Program-made: the position numbers and the translations under genes
Notes under the pieces: generated by a model
What the model was told of the DNA's origin: nothing
Databases searched by the model: none
The model's input: only the letters and a program-made list of their open reading frames with translations
Part shown: positions 63,631 to 64,000 of the stretch, piece after piece
How positions within the stretch are numbered: the stretch's first letter is position 1
How the letters are laid out: the number at the start of each line of letters is the position of its first letter
Assembly: GCF_000143965.1 (NCBI RefSeq)
Contig: NC_014365.1
Location: forward strand, 3,003,501 to 3,067,500
DNA from: Desulfarculus baarsii DSM 2075
GTDB lineage: Bacteria > Desulfobacterota > Desulfarculia > Desulfarculales > Desulfarculaceae
Length of the DNA stretch: 64,000 nucleotides
Direction of reading: 5' to 3'

Positions 63631-64000
63631 TGCTGGTCAGCGGCGCGGCCGGCTTCGTGGGCGTGGCCCTGTGCCAGGCGCTGTTGGCGGCCGGCCACGA
63701 CGTGCGGCCCCTGGTGCGTCGGCCCGAACAGGCGGCCCGCCTGGCGGCCATGGGCGCGGGACCGGCGGTGATCGGCGACCTTGGCCAGGCCATCGATTGG
63801 CCCAAGGCCCTGGCCGGGGTGGAAGCCATCGTCCATTTGGCGGCGGTGGTCCACCAGATGGGCCGCCACGCCGCCGGGGCCGCCGAGCACATGCGCGTCA
63901 ACCTGAAGGCCACCGAGGCCTTGGCCCTGGCCGCCGCCGGTCGGGTGGCGCGCCTGGTTTTCCTCAGCACCGTCAAGGTCCACGGCGAGAGCACGCCGCC
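63621..64000 (+). CDS. NAD-dependent sugar epimerase/dehydratase (3' partial)
   Basis: Open from ATG 63621 to the window end, 126 codons seen. It is an extended SDR: dinucleotide loop LVSGAAGFVGVALCQALLAA, then LVRRPE, GDLGQ and IVHLAAVVHQM, and FLSTVKVHGES with the Ser of the active site. Together with the two genes before, it supports a surface-polysaccharide locus that goes on beyond the window. UDP-hexose 4-epimerases and related dehydratases share this pattern. Confidence 0.88.
   Translation, partial: MALVLVSGAAGFVGVALCQALLAAGHDVRPLVRRPEQAARLAAMGAGPAVIGDLGQAIDWPKALAGVEAIVHLAAVVHQMGRHAAGAAEHMRVNLKATEALALAAAGRVARLVFLSTVKVHGESTP

Overview
The window is 64 kb of GC-rich, densely packed bacterial chromosome. 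Gene content suggests a strictly or mainly anaerobic, flagellated or chemotactic deltaproteobacterium (Desulfobacterota), plausibly a sulfate reducer related to Desulfarculus. The clues are split ATP synthase genes (only the Fo part, atpI-atpB-atpE), the NADH/NAD sensor Rex, rubredoxin, a hydrogenase-maturation operon, the anaerobic cobaltochelatase CbiK, a B12-dependent ribonucleotide reductase, three kinds of acyl-CoA synthetase and a probable selenoprotein. The taxon is an inference from gene content; there is no rRNA or tRNA gene here to test it.

Layout. 1-7.9 kb: aldolase-cupin fusion, flavin-binding protein, then the housekeeping block hisC-cmk-rpsA-sppA-EI24. 7.95-8.15 kb: a 200-bp element made of consecutive palindromes and bounded by 10-bp inverted repeats. 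8.2-14.1 kb: CheA-like kinase without its phosphotransfer domain, propionyl-CoA synthetase, a rubredoxin with an unusual C-x-C motif, and a chemoreceptor. 14.2-17.5 kb (minus): polA and a YkgJ-type Cys-cluster protein. 17.8-20.3 kb: AtpZ/AtpI-like gene, atpI, atpB, atpE, then rex with a Rex-type operator just upstream. 20.3-25 kb (minus): glutaredoxin-like gene, pdxA, Slp lipoprotein and uvrA. 25.2-29.7 kb: five collinear genes that look like an isolated phage tail-tip/fibre module. 29.8-35.9 kb (minus): hypA-hypB-hypF-hypD-hypE plus an unknown gene, with no hypC and no hydrogenase. 36-45.3 kb: penicillin-binding protein 1A, CBS-ACT protein, DinG-like helicase, second chemoreceptor, FadD-like ligase. 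45.6-49.1 kb (minus): zinc-ribbon/Yip1 protein, small Cys protein, ANTAR regulator, cbiK, second CBS-ACT protein. 49.2-53.4 kb: patatin, the candidate selenoprotein (minus), a small gene, an ADP-forming acyl-CoA synthetase and a SAP-like protein. 53.4-56.3 kb (minus): nrdJ and a TIM-barrel protein. 56.3-58.9 kb: phage-shock genes pspABC with a sigma-54 promoter and divergent pspF. 58.9-61.4 kb: TAXI binding protein, iron-sulfur flavoprotein and its MerR regulator. 61.6-64 kb: start of a surface-polysaccharide locus (sugar formyltransferase, glycosyltransferase, sugar epimerase cut by the window end).

Links between genes: cbiK starts corrin synthesis, whose product adenosylcobalamin is the cofactor of NrdJ; Rex probably senses the NADH state and autoregulates; PspF drives pspABC through the sigma-54 site; the two chemoreceptors share a C-terminal tail and could feed a CheA of the type encoded at 8.2 kb. 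The most notable single item is the overlooked gene at 50051-50353 (minus), which is readable over 100 codons only if an internal UGA is decoded as selenocysteine; a hairpin of bacterial SECIS type lies just after that UGA.
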